Assembly (NCBI GenBank): GCA_015075375.1
Contig: JABTUM010000001.1
Span: 1,049,201 to 1,113,200 of the forward strand
Reading direction: 5' to 3'
DNA from: Planctomycetota bacterium
Lineage (GTDB): Bacteria; Planctomycetota; SZUA-567; H5-PLA8
DNA length: 64,000 bases
The notes beneath the pieces were generated by a model. It was given only the letters and a program-made list of their open reading frames with translations. It had not been told where the DNA came from and did not search any database. Position numbers and translations under genes: made by a program. Shown here piece by piece: positions 15,892 to 25,747 of this stretch (position 1 is its first letter; every line of letters starts with the position of its first letter).

Positions 15892-18690
15892 ATGAAGCAA
15901 ACGGTCTGTACGTGGATTGGGGTTGCGATGCTGGCGAGCTTGAGCGCCACGGCTCAGGATGCGCCGCCCATCGACGAGAAGGTGCGCGAGGCGCTGAAGG
16001 CGCTCCCGGCCGAAGCGAAGCCCGAGGAACTGCGCCGCGCGCGCAACGGCGCGTACTACGCGCTCCTGCCCAACGGTGCGGAGTTGATCGTACAGGAAAA
16101 GCGCACCGCTCCGGTCGTCGCGGTGCAAGCGTGGGTGCGCACCGGCGCGATCCACGAGACCGAGTGGCTGGGCGCGGGGATGAGCCACTTCTGCGAACAC
16201 CTGCTCTTCAAGGGCACGGCGAAGTATCCGACGGGGCAGTTGGACCAGATCATGCGCGGCGCAGGCGCCGACGACAATGCGTACACTTCCAGCGACCGGA
16301 CGGTGTACCACGCCACCGGCTCGTCCGAGAACTTCGCGACGCTCTTTGACGCGCTCTCCGACATGGTCATGCACAGTACGTTTCCGGCCGAGGAAGTCAC
16401 GAAAGAGCACGCGGTGGTGGTGAAGGAGATCGAGCGCTCGCTGGACGACCCGGACAGTGCGCTGTGGGACGCGTTTCAGCGCACGCTGTACCAGGAACAT
16501 CCGTATCGCGTGCCGGTGCTGGGGTACCCGGACCGCTTCGCGAAGGTGACGCGCGAAGAGGTCTGGGCGTACTACCAACGCCGCTACGCGCCGCAGCTCA
16601 CCACCTTCGTCGCCGCCGGGGATCTCTCGGCCGCGGAAGCGCTGCCTTTGATGGCGAAGGCCGTCGCGGGCTGGGCACGCAAGAGTGTCGCACCGGTGGT
16701 CGTGCCGGAAGAACCGCCGCAGGTCGCGCCGCGCCGCGCGGTGCTGGCTCACCCGTTGTGCGAGATGCCGAAGTTCCAGCTCGCGTTCCCCACCGTCTCG
16801 ATCCGGCATCCGGACCTCTACGCGCTGGACGTGCTGGCCTCGATCCTGGGCAGCGGGCGCTCCAGCCGCCTGTACAAGGCCGTGCAGGACGAGAAGCAGC
16901 TCGTCCACGAGATCGAATGCTGGAACTACACGCCGGACCATCCGGGCATGTTCTCGGTCGGCGCGAGCATGGATCCGGAGAAAATCGAAGCGGCGCGCGC
17001 GGCCATTTGGGACGTGCTTAAAGCGGCGTGCGCGACGCCGCCGACGCCGGAAGAACTGGCCCGCGCGCAGCGCAAGGTCGCGGCCGACCACATCTTTCAG
17101 CAGATGACGGCCGAAGGCGTCGCCAGCGCATTGGGGAACGACTGGCATGCGGCGGGCGATCTGGACTTTTCGCAGACCTATTCCGATGGCATCGGCAAAG
17201 TAACGGCCGAGGACGTGCTGGCGGCGGCGCAGAAATACCTGATCCCGCAGCGCGAGAATTTCGTGTTGCTGCTGCCCGAAGGCGTGGCCGCTCCGGCGGC
17301 GCAGGCGGCCGAAGCCGGACCCGCGCAAGCGTCCGGCGGGCCTCCTCCGGATGAACTGAAGGCGCGTTATCCCGAGTTGGCGGCCGTGGAGCGTGCGGTG
17401 CTGGCCGGCGCGCCCACCTGGACCTTTACGTTCAAGAACGGCTTGCGTGCGGTGCTGCGCGAGGACCGCTCGATCCCGGCGCTGCACGCGTCGTTGGTGG
17501 CGCTGGGCGGGCTGCGCTTGGAGCCCGTCGAGTTGCCGGGCGCAGGAAACCTGCTCGCGGAGATGCTCGACCGCGGCTGTGCGGCGGCGAACAAGGAACA
17601 GCTTGCCGCGGCGGTGGAAAACCTCGGCGCCAAGCTGGAGACCTTCGGCGGAAGCAACACCTTCGGACTCAACCTTCGCGCACTGAAATCAGACGCACCC
17701 CGCGTTTTCGATTTAGCCGTATCCAGTCTGCTGGAGCCGACTTTTCCCGAAGCGGATCTGGAAAAGGCGCGCGACGAGGTGCTGGCGAAGCTCAAGCAGC
17801 AGGACGAGTACATCTGGTCGCTCAATAATAAGGTGTTTCGCCCGCTCCTGTGGGGCGCTCATCCATACGCTCGGCACGCGCTGGGGACGCCGGAAAGCGT
17901 CGCGAAGCTCACCTCGGCCGATCTGAAATCGCTGCACGCGCGCTGGGTGCGTCCGGACGGCTTGGCGGTTGCGTTCGTCGGCGACGCCGACGCCACGCAG
18001 GCGCTGGATTGGCTGAGCGCGCGGCTGGCGAAACTGCCCAAGCCCGCCGAAGCGCTCCCGGCCGGACAGGAACCGCCGGGCTTGGCCGGAGCGAAGGAAG
18101 GCGATCAGCGCAAGCCCGGTCTGCAAGGCGCGGTGCTGACGCTGGGCTTCCGCACCGTGGACCTGAAGCATCCCGATCGTGTCGCGCTGGATCTGCTGGC
18201 CGCGGTGCTGGAAGGTTTGGGCGGCCGGCTGGGCGTCAAGATTCGCGAAGAACAGGGCTTGGCGTACGCGGTGGGCGCGATGCACCAGCCGCAGCTCGAC
18301 GGCGGTTCGTTCATGCTTTACGTCCAGACCGATCCGCAGAACCTCAAGCGCTGTCTGGAAAGCTTCTGGGAGATCGTGAACGATCTGCGCGCCAAGCCCA
18401 TGAGCGCCGAGGAACTCCTGAACGCGCAGCAGTACCTCGCCGGACAGGAAGGCGTGCAGCTTCAGGAGCTCAATCAGGTGGCGCAGCGTCTGGCGCTGGC
18501 GCAGCTTTACGGCGAAGGAACCGCGTCGGTCTTCACGTACCGCGACCGGGTTCGAAACGTCACGCTGGAGCAGTTGCACGCGGCGATCTTGAAGTACCTT
18601 TCGCTCGAGCACTACGCGCGGGCGACCGTGCAGCCGCCCGAAGGCGAAGCGCCCGCAAAAGCGCCCGCCGATCCGCATCACGGGCATTGA
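15892..18690 (+). CDS. Secreted M16 family zinc peptidase (two-domain, insulinase/processing peptidase type)
   Basis: The roughly 932-aa protein has a signal peptide (MKQTVCTWIGVAMLASLSATAQD), so the ATG at 15892, behind GGGAAAGG, is chosen over the in-frame start at 15829. The N-terminal M16 domain has the inverted zinc motif HFCEH (His99, Glu102, His103) and the downstream Glu region VVKEIERSLDDPDS. The C-terminal half repeats the fold (FKNGLRAVLREDRSIPALHASLVALGG) but lacks the zinc motif, as is normal for the regulatory half. It degrades peptides or proteins in the periplasm or outside the cell. No co-directional partner lies close by; a 401-bp gap with a large inverted repeat follows. 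Confidence 0.92.
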   Translation: MKQTVCTWIGVAMLASLSATAQDAPPIDEKVREALKALPAEAKPEELRRARNGAYYALLPNGAELIVQEKRTAPVVAVQAWVRTGAIHETEWLGAGMSHFCEHLLFKGTAKYPTGQLDQIMRGAGADDNAYTSSDRTVYHATGSSENFATLFDALSDMVMHSTFPAEEVTKEHAVVVKEIERSLDDPDSALWDAFQRTLYQEHPYRVPVLGYPDRFAKVTREEVWAYYQRRYAPQLTTFVAAGDLSAAEALPLMAKAVAGWARKSVAPVVVPEEPPQVAPRRAVLAHPLCEMPKFQLAFPTVSIRHPDLYALDVLASILGSGRSSRLYKAVQDEKQLVHEIECWNYTPDHPGMFSVGASMDPEKIEAARAAIWDVLKAACATPPTPEELARAQRKVAADHIFQQMTAEGVASALGNDWHAAGDLDFSQTYSDGIGKVTAEDVLAAAQKYLIPQRENFVLLLPEGVAAPAAQAAEAGPAQASGGPPPDELKARYPELAAVERAVLAGAPTWTFTFKNGLRAVLREDRSIPALHASLVALGGLRLEPVELPGAGNLLAEMLDRGCAAANKEQLAAAVENLGAKLETFGGSNTFGLNLRALKSDAPRVFDLAVSSLLEPTFPEADLEKARDEVLAKLKQQDEYIWSLNNKVFRPLLWGAHPYARHALGTPESVAKLTSADLKSLHARWVRPDGLAVAFVGDADATQALDWLSARLAKLPKPAEALPAGQEPPGLAGAKEGDQRKPGLQGAVLTLGFRTVDLKHPDRVALDLLAAVLEGLGGRLGVKIREEQGLAYAVGAMHQPQLDGGSFMLYVQTDPQNLKRCLESFWEIVNDLRAKPMSAEELLNAQQYLAGQEGVQLQELNQVAQRLALAQLYGEGTASVFTYRDRVRNVTLEQLHAAILKYLSLEHYARATVQPPEGEAPAKAPADPHHGH

Positions 18691-19091
18691 TCGATTTCAG
18701 GGCCGCGCCATACCTCAGGAATTCGGGGCACGGACCTCTTTACGCGGCCGCCGTTCTACGTAGGATGCGCGCAGGAAGGAACGGCGAGATCGATTCGCAT
18801 AGCTTCGGGAAGATTCGCACCCGTTCGTACATTCCAGTTCGGTATGGGTCCCGCCTCGGACCGTGCCTGCGACGCCGGGTCGGCAACCACGTGCGCAGGG
18901 GGTGCGGCCGAGGCGGGACCGTCCGACTCCTGAACGTCCGAGCTCCTCAAGAGTTCGCGAAAACATCGGGGCTTGAATAATCGCTTCCATGCGAGACAAC
19001 GAAACGCCGATCTAAAGGTGGCGGGATTTCCGCAGAATTTTGCACCTTGTGTTGACGCACGAGTGAAGCACGGGGCAGGACGAGGCTCATC
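18691..19091. other. 401-bp intergenic region with a large dyad
   Basis: I see no credible gene here. It contains the inverted repeat annotated at 18847-18920. A TTGACG at 19052-19057 resembles a -35 box for the downstream lipoprotein gene, but no good -10 box is visible. Confidence 0.6.
18847..18920. repeat. Inverted repeat, 13-bp perfect arms with nested 6-bp stem
   Basis: GGTCCCGCCTCGG at 18847-18859 is the exact reverse complement of 18908-18920. Inside, CCTGCG (18866-18871) pairs with CGCAGG (18894-18899). The nested layout suggests a folded RNA or a cruciform rather than a simple terminator, since no T-run follows. Function unknown. Confidence 0.6.
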
Positions 19092-20120
19092 ATGCGCACG
19101 GCTCGAACGACCGGATTGCTGGCGCTGACGCTTGTGCTGGCGGGTTGCGTGATCACGCCTGAAGGCATCGAAGACGTCGAGATCCTGCTGGCCGACATCC
19201 TGCCGCCGTCGCGCATCGTGGGAAGTTACATCCAAAAAGAGCGCCCCAAGCCGCCACCCGGCGACGAGATGGAAGTCCAGTTGGGCGGCAAGACCAAGCT
19301 CGACGTGATGAAGAAGTGGGGCAGTTGGTCGACGCTGTTCTGCGACTACGGCTTGCTCAAGGGCCCCCCGAAGGTGCGCGTCACGGTCTCGGAGATGAGC
19401 ACGCGGCTGCAAGCCTACGGCGCGTACACCAACCTGCGCCCGGGGCTGCTGCCCGAGAATGCGTACGTCAAAATCGGCACGCACGGCACGGTGGACGGGG
19501 AGCGGCTGATTTTCGTCCACGATCTGTACCTCGTGGTGGTGCGGCTGCTGGAACCGCTGCCGCCGGATCAGGCGCGTTCGCTGCTGATTCAGTTCGGCCG
19601 CGCGACTTCGAACCGCATCCCGCGCAGCCTCGCGCCGATACCTCCGGTCAGTTTCCTGCCGCAGGAAGGCCGCGTGGTGGCCAGCGAGCGGCTCGACAAG
19701 GACGATCCGCTGGGCCTGGACATCCTTAAGGACGGCGCGGCATCGGCGCTGTACCGCAAAGAGAACCAGGAGACCAAGAAGGTGCAGGAAGCCAAGGTTT
19801 TTCTGGCGCTGGTCGAAGAAGCCCTGCTGCGGCGCAGCGCTCTGACGCGCTACCAGGATCTGATGAAGAAGGAAGGCGAAGTCGGCGACGTGCCCGTGGG
19901 CGACAGCGGCTACAAGGGCAAGCTGCAAGGCAAGGCGTGCATGATCGCGCAGCGCGAGAACGTCCTCTTCGGCGTGATCGGCAACATGGACGAAGCTGAG
20001 ATGCAGAACCTGCTGGCGGTGGTCGACCGGCGCATCAAGCCCTTCGTGCCCGCGCAGTACAAGGATTTGCAGAAAGCCAAAGAAAACGAAGAAAAGAAGG
20101 CCACCTTCTCCGGCGAGTAA
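19092..20120 (+). CDS. Lipoprotein of unknown function
   Basis: The 342-aa product has a type II signal peptide with lipobox LAGC (Cys19), so it should be lipid-anchored. The mature part has no enzyme motif that I recognise. It contains a segment with GLLPENAYVKIGTHGTVDG and LYLVVVRLLEPLPPDQARSLLIQFGR, and a charged helical C-terminus (KDLQKAKENEEKKATFSGE). An SD-like AGGACGAGG precedes the ATG. The gene converges on the lpxK operon, with only 4 bp between stop codons. Confidence 0.75.
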   Translation: MRTARTTGLLALTLVLAGCVITPEGIEDVEILLADILPPSRIVGSYIQKERPKPPPGDEMEVQLGGKTKLDVMKKWGSWSTLFCDYGLLKGPPKVRVTVSEMSTRLQAYGAYTNLRPGLLPENAYVKIGTHGTVDGERLIFVHDLYLVVVRLLEPLPPDQARSLLIQFGRATSNRIPRSLAPIPPVSFLPQEGRVVASERLDKDDPLGLDILKDGAASALYRKENQETKKVQEAKVFLALVEEALLRRSALTRYQDLMKKEGEVGDVPVGDSGYKGKLQGKACMIAQRENVLFGVIGNMDEAEMQNLLAVVDRRIKPFVPAQYKDLQKAKENEEKKATFSGE

Positions 20121-20124
20121 CACG

Positions 20125-20415
20125 CTACTTCTTGATCGCTTTCGCCATCAGCCGCGCGACCTGGGCGGCTCCGGTAAGCTCCATAACCTTCGGCCCCAGC
20201 ACCAGCCTCCCGTCGCTCAAGCGTTCCGCATAGCCCGCTTCGGCCAGTGTATTCAAAAACCGGCTGGCGCGGCTTTTGGGGATGCCCAATTCGCGCGCGA
20301 GTTCCACGACCCCCACGGGCTGCGTGCGCGCGAGCGCCTCGAGCAGTTCCAGCGACTTGCGCAGCGTCTTTACGTCGCCGCCGGCCGCGCCAGCGCTTCG
20401 TCGATCCGCGCCCAT
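20125..20415 (-). CDS. Small IclR-type winged-helix DNA-binding protein (no effector domain)
   Basis: The 96-aa protein consists almost entirely of an IclR N-terminal winged helix: [51 protein letters not shown], with the DNA-recognition helix around residues 47-58, then a wing (SDGRLVLGPKV). The usual ligand-binding domain of about 170 aa is absent. The ATG chosen lies inside lpxK, giving a 46-bp overlap; no closer ATG, GTG or TTG precedes the domain. A role as a DNA-binding regulator of this operon is an inference. Confidence 0.7.
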   Translation of the reverse strand: MGADRRSAGAAGGDVKTLRKSLELLEALARTQPVGVVELARELGIPKSRASRFLNTLAEAGYAERLSDGRLVLGPKVMELTGAAQVARLMAKAIKK

Positions 20416-21431
20416 AGCGCACCCTCCCCTTCCAGAAATCGTGCTTCGATCTCCAGCGCCCACAGCGGCGGCAACTTCGTCCCAGGCGGCTCCAGCGCTT
20501 CTAGCTTCGCGGCATCCTTGCCCGTCACCACCACCGTTTCGGCTGTGTGCCGCTTCGCGGCTTCCGCCAGCCCGGCCCAGCCCGCTCGCGCATAATCGAA
20601 GTGATCGGGATACGTGAGCTTCCCCGCCAGTTGCGCGCCGAGGCGTTCGAGCGTCGCGTAGAAGGCTTCGGGATGCCCCAGCCCGCAGGCCGCGAGCACG
20701 CGCTTTCCGGCCAGCGCTTCGGCGGCTTGCGTCTCGTTCGCGCCGAAGAGCCGGCGCAGGCGCGCGGGGCGGTGTTCGCAGGCGGCCCACACGGCGTGGG
20801 GGGCGGCTTGCGTGGCGATCCGCTGGGCCTCGGCCACGCGTTCCGGCGCCACCAGATTGGCGCGGGTGCACACCACCGCGCCGGCCCGCGCCAGCGCCGC
20901 CGGCCCTTCGCGCAGGCGGCCCCAAGGCAACAGATGCCCGCCGCCGAGCGGATCGGTCGCATCGAGCAGCACCACGTCCAGGTCGCGAGCCAGCCGCCAA
21001 TGCTGAAATCCGTCGTCCAGGAGCGCCACGTCGCAGCCCTGTGCGTGCGCCTTCAACGCGCTGGCGTACCGGTCGGGATGCGCGAAGACGGGCGCTTGCG
21101 GCAGCAGCCGCGCCAGTTCGCGCGCTTCGTCGTTGAGTTCGCCGGGGCGCGCCGCACCGTAGCCGCGCATCAGGATCGCGGGCTTGCGCCCGCGTTCGAG
21201 CAAGCCGCGCGCGAGCCAGGCCACGAGCGGCGTTTTACCGGTTCCGCCCACGGTAAGATTGCCGACCGAGACGACGGGCATCGGAGCGCGACGAGGTTGC
21301 TTGAGGCCCAGCGCGTAGCAGATTCGGCGCAAGGTCAAGCCGGCGGCAAAGCCCGCGGCCAGCGGCGGACCGGCCCAGCGCCACGCCGGCGGCAGCGGCG
21401 CGGGCGGTACCGGCGCCTGCGCACCGCCCAT
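20370..21431 (-). CDS. lpxK: Tetraacyldisaccharide 4'-kinase LpxK
   Basis: The 353-aa protein is typical LpxK length. It has the N-terminal signature [22 protein letters not shown] with the Walker A P-loop (GGTGKTP), then [33 protein letters not shown] and a C-terminal TYPDHFDY followed by [12 protein letters not shown]. LpxK phosphorylates the 4' position of the lipid A precursor at the inner membrane; the N-terminal hydrophobic stretch fits membrane association. Its presence shows that the organism makes lipid A. The thioesterase gene lies 4 bp upstream and the small HTH gene overlaps its 3' end. Confidence 0.94.
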   Translation of the reverse strand: MGGAQAPVPPAPLPPAWRWAGPPLAAGFAAGLTLRRICYALGLKQPRRAPMPVVSVGNLTVGGTGKTPLVAWLARGLLERGRKPAILMRGYGAARPGELNDEARELARLLPQAPVFAHPDRYASALKAHAQGCDVALLDDGFQHWRLARDLDVVLLDATDPLGGGHLLPWGRLREGPAALARAGAVVCTRANLVAPERVAEAQRIATQAAPHAVWAACEHRPARLRRLFGANETQAAEALAGKRVLAACGLGHPEAFYATLERLGAQLAGKLTYPDHFDYARAGWAGLAEAAKRHTAETVVVTGKDAAKLEALEPPGTKLPPLWALEIEARFLEGEGALWARIDEALARPAAT

Positions 21432-21435
21432 CGCG

Positions 21436-21894
21436 TCAGACCCCTACGCTCGTCGGAGGAAGATACGGCTCGAAGGCCGCCTGCAAGTCCTTGGGCATGC
21501 GCTGGACCTTGCCCGTGGCATCGACGCACGCCAGTTCGACGCGCCCCAGTACCAGCAGCGTCCGCCGGCCTTCGGGCTCGATCCGCTCGATCTTGTTCTC
21601 GAAGATCACGGTGGCGCGGCGCAGTTCGAGCAGCCGCGTGCCGATGCCCAGTTGATCTTCGAAGCGCGCCGGCGCGTGGTAGGTCAGTTCGAGCTTGACG
21701 ACCGGCATCAGCACGCCGCGGCGTTCGAGATCGCGGTACGGGCAGCCGATATCGCGCATCCAGGTGACGCGGCCCAGTTCGAACCAGCTCACCGCCACCG
21801 AATGATGGGCGTAGCCCATCTGGTCGGTCTCGGCGTAGCGGACTTCGGTGCGCGTCTCGTGGAACGAACCGGGCGATGCGGCGAAGGAGCTCAT
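21436..21894 (-). CDS. Acyl-CoA/acyl-ACP thioesterase, YbgC/4HBT hotdog family
   Basis: The 152-aa product is a single hotdog domain with the YbgC-type active-site segment VRYAETDQMGYAHHSVAVSWFELGR, including the catalytic Asp in the TDQMG loop, then YHAPARFEDQLGIGTRL. It hydrolyses acyl thioesters. The frame is open upstream to 21966, but the ATG at 21894 gives the family-standard N-terminus. It is the first gene of a tight operon with lpxK (4-bp gap), so a link with lipid A or phospholipid acyl metabolism is possible. Confidence 0.88.
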   Translation of the reverse strand: MSSFAASPGSFHETRTEVRYAETDQMGYAHHSVAVSWFELGRVTWMRDIGCPYRDLERRGVLMPVVKLELTYHAPARFEDQLGIGTRLLELRRATVIFENKIERIEPEGRRTLLVLGRVELACVDATGKVQRMPKDLQAAFEPYLPPTSVGV

Positions 21895-21955
21895 GGGGTA
21901 AAAGTGTAGCGGGCTTTTCAGGAACGTCCACGAGCCGCACCCGAGAGAGCATCCC

Positions 21956-22717
21956 GTGCCCCGCACGCCCCCAGACCAGGAACCGTGGTACGTCGCCGCC
22001 TTCGAGGCCGATTACCTGGAGCGCTACGCGCACCGCGACGAAGCCTCGGCGCGCGCCGAAGGCCCGTTTCTGTCCCGTGCTCTGAGTCTGCCGGCCGGCG
22101 GGCGCGTGCTGGACCTGTGCTGCGGCGCGGGCCGCCACAGCCGCACGTTGGCCGCCGCGGGACTGCGCGTGCTGGGCGTGGATCTGAGCCTCGCGTTGTT
22201 GCGCCGCGCCCGCGCGGAAGCTCCGGGCATCCCGGTCCTCCGCGCGGACATGCGCGCGCTCCCGCTGGCCGGCGCGAGCCTCGACGGCGCGGTGAACCTT
22301 TTCACCTCGTTCGGCTACTTCGAGTCCGACGCCGAAAACGCGCGGGCGCTGAACGAAGTGGCGCGCGTGCTGCGCCCAGGCGGGCGCTTCGTGATCGACT
22401 TTCTCAATCTGCCGCGCACGCTGGCAAACCTGCAGCCGCACAACGAGCGGACTTCGGGTAACGACCGGATCGTCGAGCACCGCCGCTACGACGCGATCCG
22501 GCGGCGGCTGGTGAAGGACGTAACGGTGTACAAGAACGACGGCGCGGTACGCAAGCGGCTCGTCGAATCGGTGCGCGCCTTCGCCCCGGACGAACTGATC
22601 GCGTTGCTGGAACGGTCCGGTTTGAGCGTCCTCGAACGCTGCGGCGACCTGGCCGGAGCGGTCTTCAGCGGAACGGACAGTCCGCGCTGCGTGCTGGTGG
22701 CTGAACGCCCGCGCTAA
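21956..22717 (+). CDS. Class I SAM-dependent methyltransferase
   Basis: The 253-aa protein has the Rossmann methyltransferase motifs in order: motif I VLDLCCGAGRHS at about 50-61, motif II VLGVDLSLALLRRA, motif III LRADMRALPLAGASLDGAVNLFTSFGYF, and post-motif VARVLRPGGRFVIDF. The substrate is unknown. The start codon is GTG at 21956, behind GAGAGAG. It is divergent from the thioesterase-lpxK operon, with 61 bp between start codons. Confidence 0.88.
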   Translation: MPRTPPDQEPWYVAAFEADYLERYAHRDEASARAEGPFLSRALSLPAGGRVLDLCCGAGRHSRTLAAAGLRVLGVDLSLALLRRARAEAPGIPVLRADMRALPLAGASLDGAVNLFTSFGYFESDAENARALNEVARVLRPGGRFVIDFLNLPRTLANLQPHNERTSGNDRIVEHRRYDAIRRRLVKDVTVYKNDGAVRKRLVESVRAFAPDELIALLERSGLSVLERCGDLAGAVFSGTDSPRCVLVAERPR

Positions 22718-22852
22718 GGTGGCGCAGCGATACCAAGCGCGGAATTGCACGGTGCACTTTCACGCGGCGGCTAATTTTATGCGGCTCTGCCCAAACTACT
22801 CGCGTCGTATGGGTAAGATGCTCTTGATCGTTTAGCGATTCGTGGAGCCCGA

Positions 22853-25747
22853 ATGCCGAGCCTGCTGCGTCTCGTTTGCCGGTCCTGCCAGCATCGCTAT
22901 GAGGTTTCCGCCAAGCAGGCCGCGGGGAAGCCGCGCTGTCCTCAATGCGGCGCATCGAACGCCGCCGCGACATCGGCCAAACGCCTGACTCCGGCCAAGC
23001 GCACGCCCGCGAAGCCGACGCGGGGCTCCAAGGACGCGACGGCCGGCGACCGCAGCGAAGAGACGGTCCATCCGCCGCGCTTGGGGAGCGGGCCGGACGG
23101 ACGCAAAGCCGGAAGCGCCACGCGCCCCGGACGCCGGCCCGCGGGAAACCCGCCTCCGGAACCGGAGTTCCGCCCGGCGCCCTCGTACATCCCCGAAGAG
23201 CTGGGACCGTACCGCATCCTGCAGGAGATCGGACGCGGCGGCGTGGGCGTGGTGCTGAAAGGCCGTGACGGCGCGCTGAGGCGCGAAGTGGCGGTCAAGA
23301 CGTTGCGCGAGGACGGAGCGGCCGACGAGCCCATGCGGCTGCGCTTCATCGCCGAAGCCCAGATTACCGGCCAGTTGGAGCACCCCGGCATCGCCCCGGT
23401 CTATTTTTTAGGACGCGGCGGCGACGGCATCGAATTCTTCGCCATGCGTCTGGTGGAAGGCACGGGCTTCGACAAGATCCTGAACCGCTGGCACAGCCAC
23501 GATCTCGAGACACGCGAAGAGTACCCGCTGCCGAGGCTGATCTCGATCTTCGAGCGCATCTGCGAAACGGTGGGGTTCGCGCACAGCCGCCGGGTGATCC
23601 ACCGCGACCTGAAGCCCGGCAACATCATGATCGGGCATCACGGCGAAGTCTGGGTGCTCGACTGGGGCTTGGCGAAGGTGCTGGACGAAGACGATCCGGA
23701 AACGCACGCGCCGCACGAAGCGCCGTCGGCAGGCGTGGCTTCAATCCGCGGCGATCTGGGCGAAGCGCTGACGATCCAAGGGCATACGGTGGGTACGCCG
23801 GAGTACATGTCGCCCGAGCAGGCGCGCGGCGAAACGCTGGACGCGCGCACGGACATCTACAGCCTCGGCGCGATCCTGTACCACATGCTCACCGGCGACC
23901 CGCCCGTTCGCGGCGAGACGCTGGAAGAGACGGTGAACAACGCCGCGCGCGGAACGGTCCGGCCGGTGCGGCGCACGCCCGGAGGCCGCCACGTGCCCCC
24001 TGCGCTGGCCGCCATCTGCGAACGCTGCCTCGCGCGCGATGCGGAAAAACGATACCGCACCGCCAACGGCCTGCTGCGAGACTTGCGGCACTACCAGGCG
24101 GGAGAAACCGTCAGCGCCCTGCCCGAATCGGCGGCCGACCGCTTCAAACGGTTCGCGCGCCGGCACCGCCTGGGGTTCGCCGTAGCGGGATCCGTCTGCG
24201 GGCTGGTGCTGGTCGTCGTCACCGTCGCTTCGACGCTGGTCGCGCGCAAGGATCGCCTCGCGCTTCGCGCGCTGGAGCAGTTGCGCGAACAGGAGGTCCG
24301 CACCGAGGCCGCCGAGAACGCTCAGGTCAAGGCCGAAGCCGCGGCGCAGCAGGCCGAACTCGAAAAGCAGGCGGCTCTCGTCGCCCAAGCCGAACGCGGA
24401 CAGCGCCGCGCGCGCGCCTTTGTCCCCTACGGCGAAGCGATGAACCTGCTCCTGCGCGGCGTCGCGCCCGATCGGGCGGCCGAGGCGCTGCGCGAGGCGC
24501 TCCAGCAAGACGCCGAGTTCCCCGAAGCGCAGCACGCGCTGGGCGAAGCGCTGCGGTTGAGCGGGAACCCGAAAGATTCCGCCGAGGCCTTTCTGCGCGC
24601 GGACGAACTGAACCGCAAGTTGACCGGGAAGCCCAATCTTCAGGCGCTGGTTGCCGCGGGCTTCGCGTTCGACGGGGCCGGCTACTACACCGAAGCGCAG
24701 ACCGCCTTCCAGCGCGCCGAGAAGCTGGGCGCCGACCATCCGCTCGCCTTGGTCGGCCGGGCGCTCGCGTTGTCCTACGACCGCCGCCTGCGCGAAGCTT
24801 TGGAAGTCGCGAAACAAGCCCAAGCCTTGGGACCGCACTTCTGGGAAGCCCACCTGACCGTCGGCTACATTTTGATCGAAAGCGACGGCGAAGGCCTCTT
24901 CCTGCCCGGATCGAACCGCCAAGCCGCTCACGACGCCCTCCAGCGCGCGCACGATCTTGCGCCGCGGCAGGCGGAAACCTGCATCTGGCTGGCCACGGCC
25001 CTGGAAGCGGAAGATCCACCGGATCGCGCGGGCGCCGACCGGCTTCAAGAGCAAGCCATTGCACTCGAACCGAAGAACGGTTGCCGCTACGCCTTCCGCG
25101 CCCTGACGTTGATGCGGCGCGGCCAACTTCAGGAAGCGGAGGACTATCTTAAGCGCGGACGCGCGCTGGGCCTTTCGAAGCTGCAATCCAAGATGGCCGA
25201 AGCCGTACTCGCAGCCCGAGGCGGAAACGAACGCGCTTCCTATGCCTGCCTGAAAGACTTGCAGGAGAGCGGATCGCTCTTTCCGTCCCATATGGCCAAC
25301 TTGTTCATCTCCGCGATCAATTTAGGTTGCTTCGCCGAGGTGGAAAAAGAGTACGAGCGCTGGGTCGCCTCCTACCCGGGTTATTCCTGGACTCATGCGC
25401 TGCAGGGTTTTCTCCTCAAGCAAGATGGAAAGAAGCAGGAGGCAAAGCAAAAATACCTGGAAGGACTCAAGCATGCGCCCTACCAGTCCTCGCTCCTGCA
25501 GTGGCTAAGCAGCCTGCATACCGAATTAGGCGAAACGAAGGAAGCGCTGGAAGTCGCCCAGCGCGCGTGCGAAGCCGCGCCCAAAAATCCGAAGCCTCTG
25601 ATCCTTAAAATGATCGCATTGGCCCGGTTGAAGCGAAATGCCGAGGCGACCGCGCTGATGGATGAAATTCTCGCGCGCTTTCCCGATCAGCGGGAGACCG
25701 TCGAGTCCTATGCGAAGCGCGTAGGCCTGAGCGCTTCCGGCAATTAG
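22853..25747 (+). CDS. Membrane Ser/Thr protein kinase with N-terminal zinc ribbon and C-terminal TPRs
   Basis: The 964-aa protein starts with a zinc-ribbon-like C-x2-C...C-x2-C module (Cys9, 12, 29, 32) and a basic linker. A Hanks-type kinase domain covers about 118-415: glycine loop IGRGGVGVV, Lys149, HRD with Asp252, and the metal-binding Asp270 in a DWG rather than DFG triplet. GTPEYMSPEQ is the activation segment. A coiled region and a transmembrane helix at about 441-463 (VAGSVCGLVLVVVTVAS) follow. The last 430 residues are TPR repeats on the far side of the membrane. It phosphorylates Ser/Thr in response to an external or protein signal. It is monocistronic. Confidence 0.93.
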   Translation: MPSLLRLVCRSCQHRYEVSAKQAAGKPRCPQCGASNAAATSAKRLTPAKRTPAKPTRGSKDATAGDRSEETVHPPRLGSGPDGRKAGSATRPGRRPAGNPPPEPEFRPAPSYIPEELGPYRILQEIGRGGVGVVLKGRDGALRREVAVKTLREDGAADEPMRLRFIAEAQITGQLEHPGIAPVYFLGRGGDGIEFFAMRLVEGTGFDKILNRWHSHDLETREEYPLPRLISIFERICETVGFAHSRRVIHRDLKPGNIMIGHHGEVWVLDWGLAKVLDEDDPETHAPHEAPSAGVASIRGDLGEALTIQGHTVGTPEYMSPEQARGETLDARTDIYSLGAILYHMLTGDPPVRGETLEETVNNAARGTVRPVRRTPGGRHVPPALAAICERCLARDAEKRYRTANGLLRDLRHYQAGETVSALPESAADRFKRFARRHRLGFAVAGSVCGLVLVVVTVASTLVARKDRLALRALEQLREQEVRTEAAENAQVKAEAAAQQAELEKQAALVAQAERGQRRARAFVPYGEAMNLLLRGVAPDRAAEALREALQQDAEFPEAQHALGEALRLSGNPKDSAEAFLRADELNRKLTGKPNLQALVAAGFAFDGAGYYTEAQTAFQRAEKLGADHPLALVGRALALSYDRRLREALEVAKQAQALGPHFWEAHLTVGYILIESDGEGLFLPGSNRQAAHDALQRAHDLAPRQAETCIWLATALEAEDPPDRAGADRLQEQAIALEPKNGCRYAFRALTLMRRGQLQEAEDYLKRGRALGLSKLQSKMAEAVLAARGGNERASYACLKDLQESGSLFPSHMANLFISAINLGCFAEVEKEYERWVASYPGYSWTHALQGFLLKQDGKKQEAKQKYLEGLKHAPYQSSLLQWLSSLHTELGETKEALEVAQRACEAAPKNPKPLILKMIALARLKRNAEATALMDEILARFPDQRETVESYAKRVGLSASGN

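Noticed and set aside
15190..17487. 765-residue minus-strand frame across the M16 peptidase
   Set aside because: It covers the zinc peptidase motif in antisense and runs into the sigma gene out of frame.
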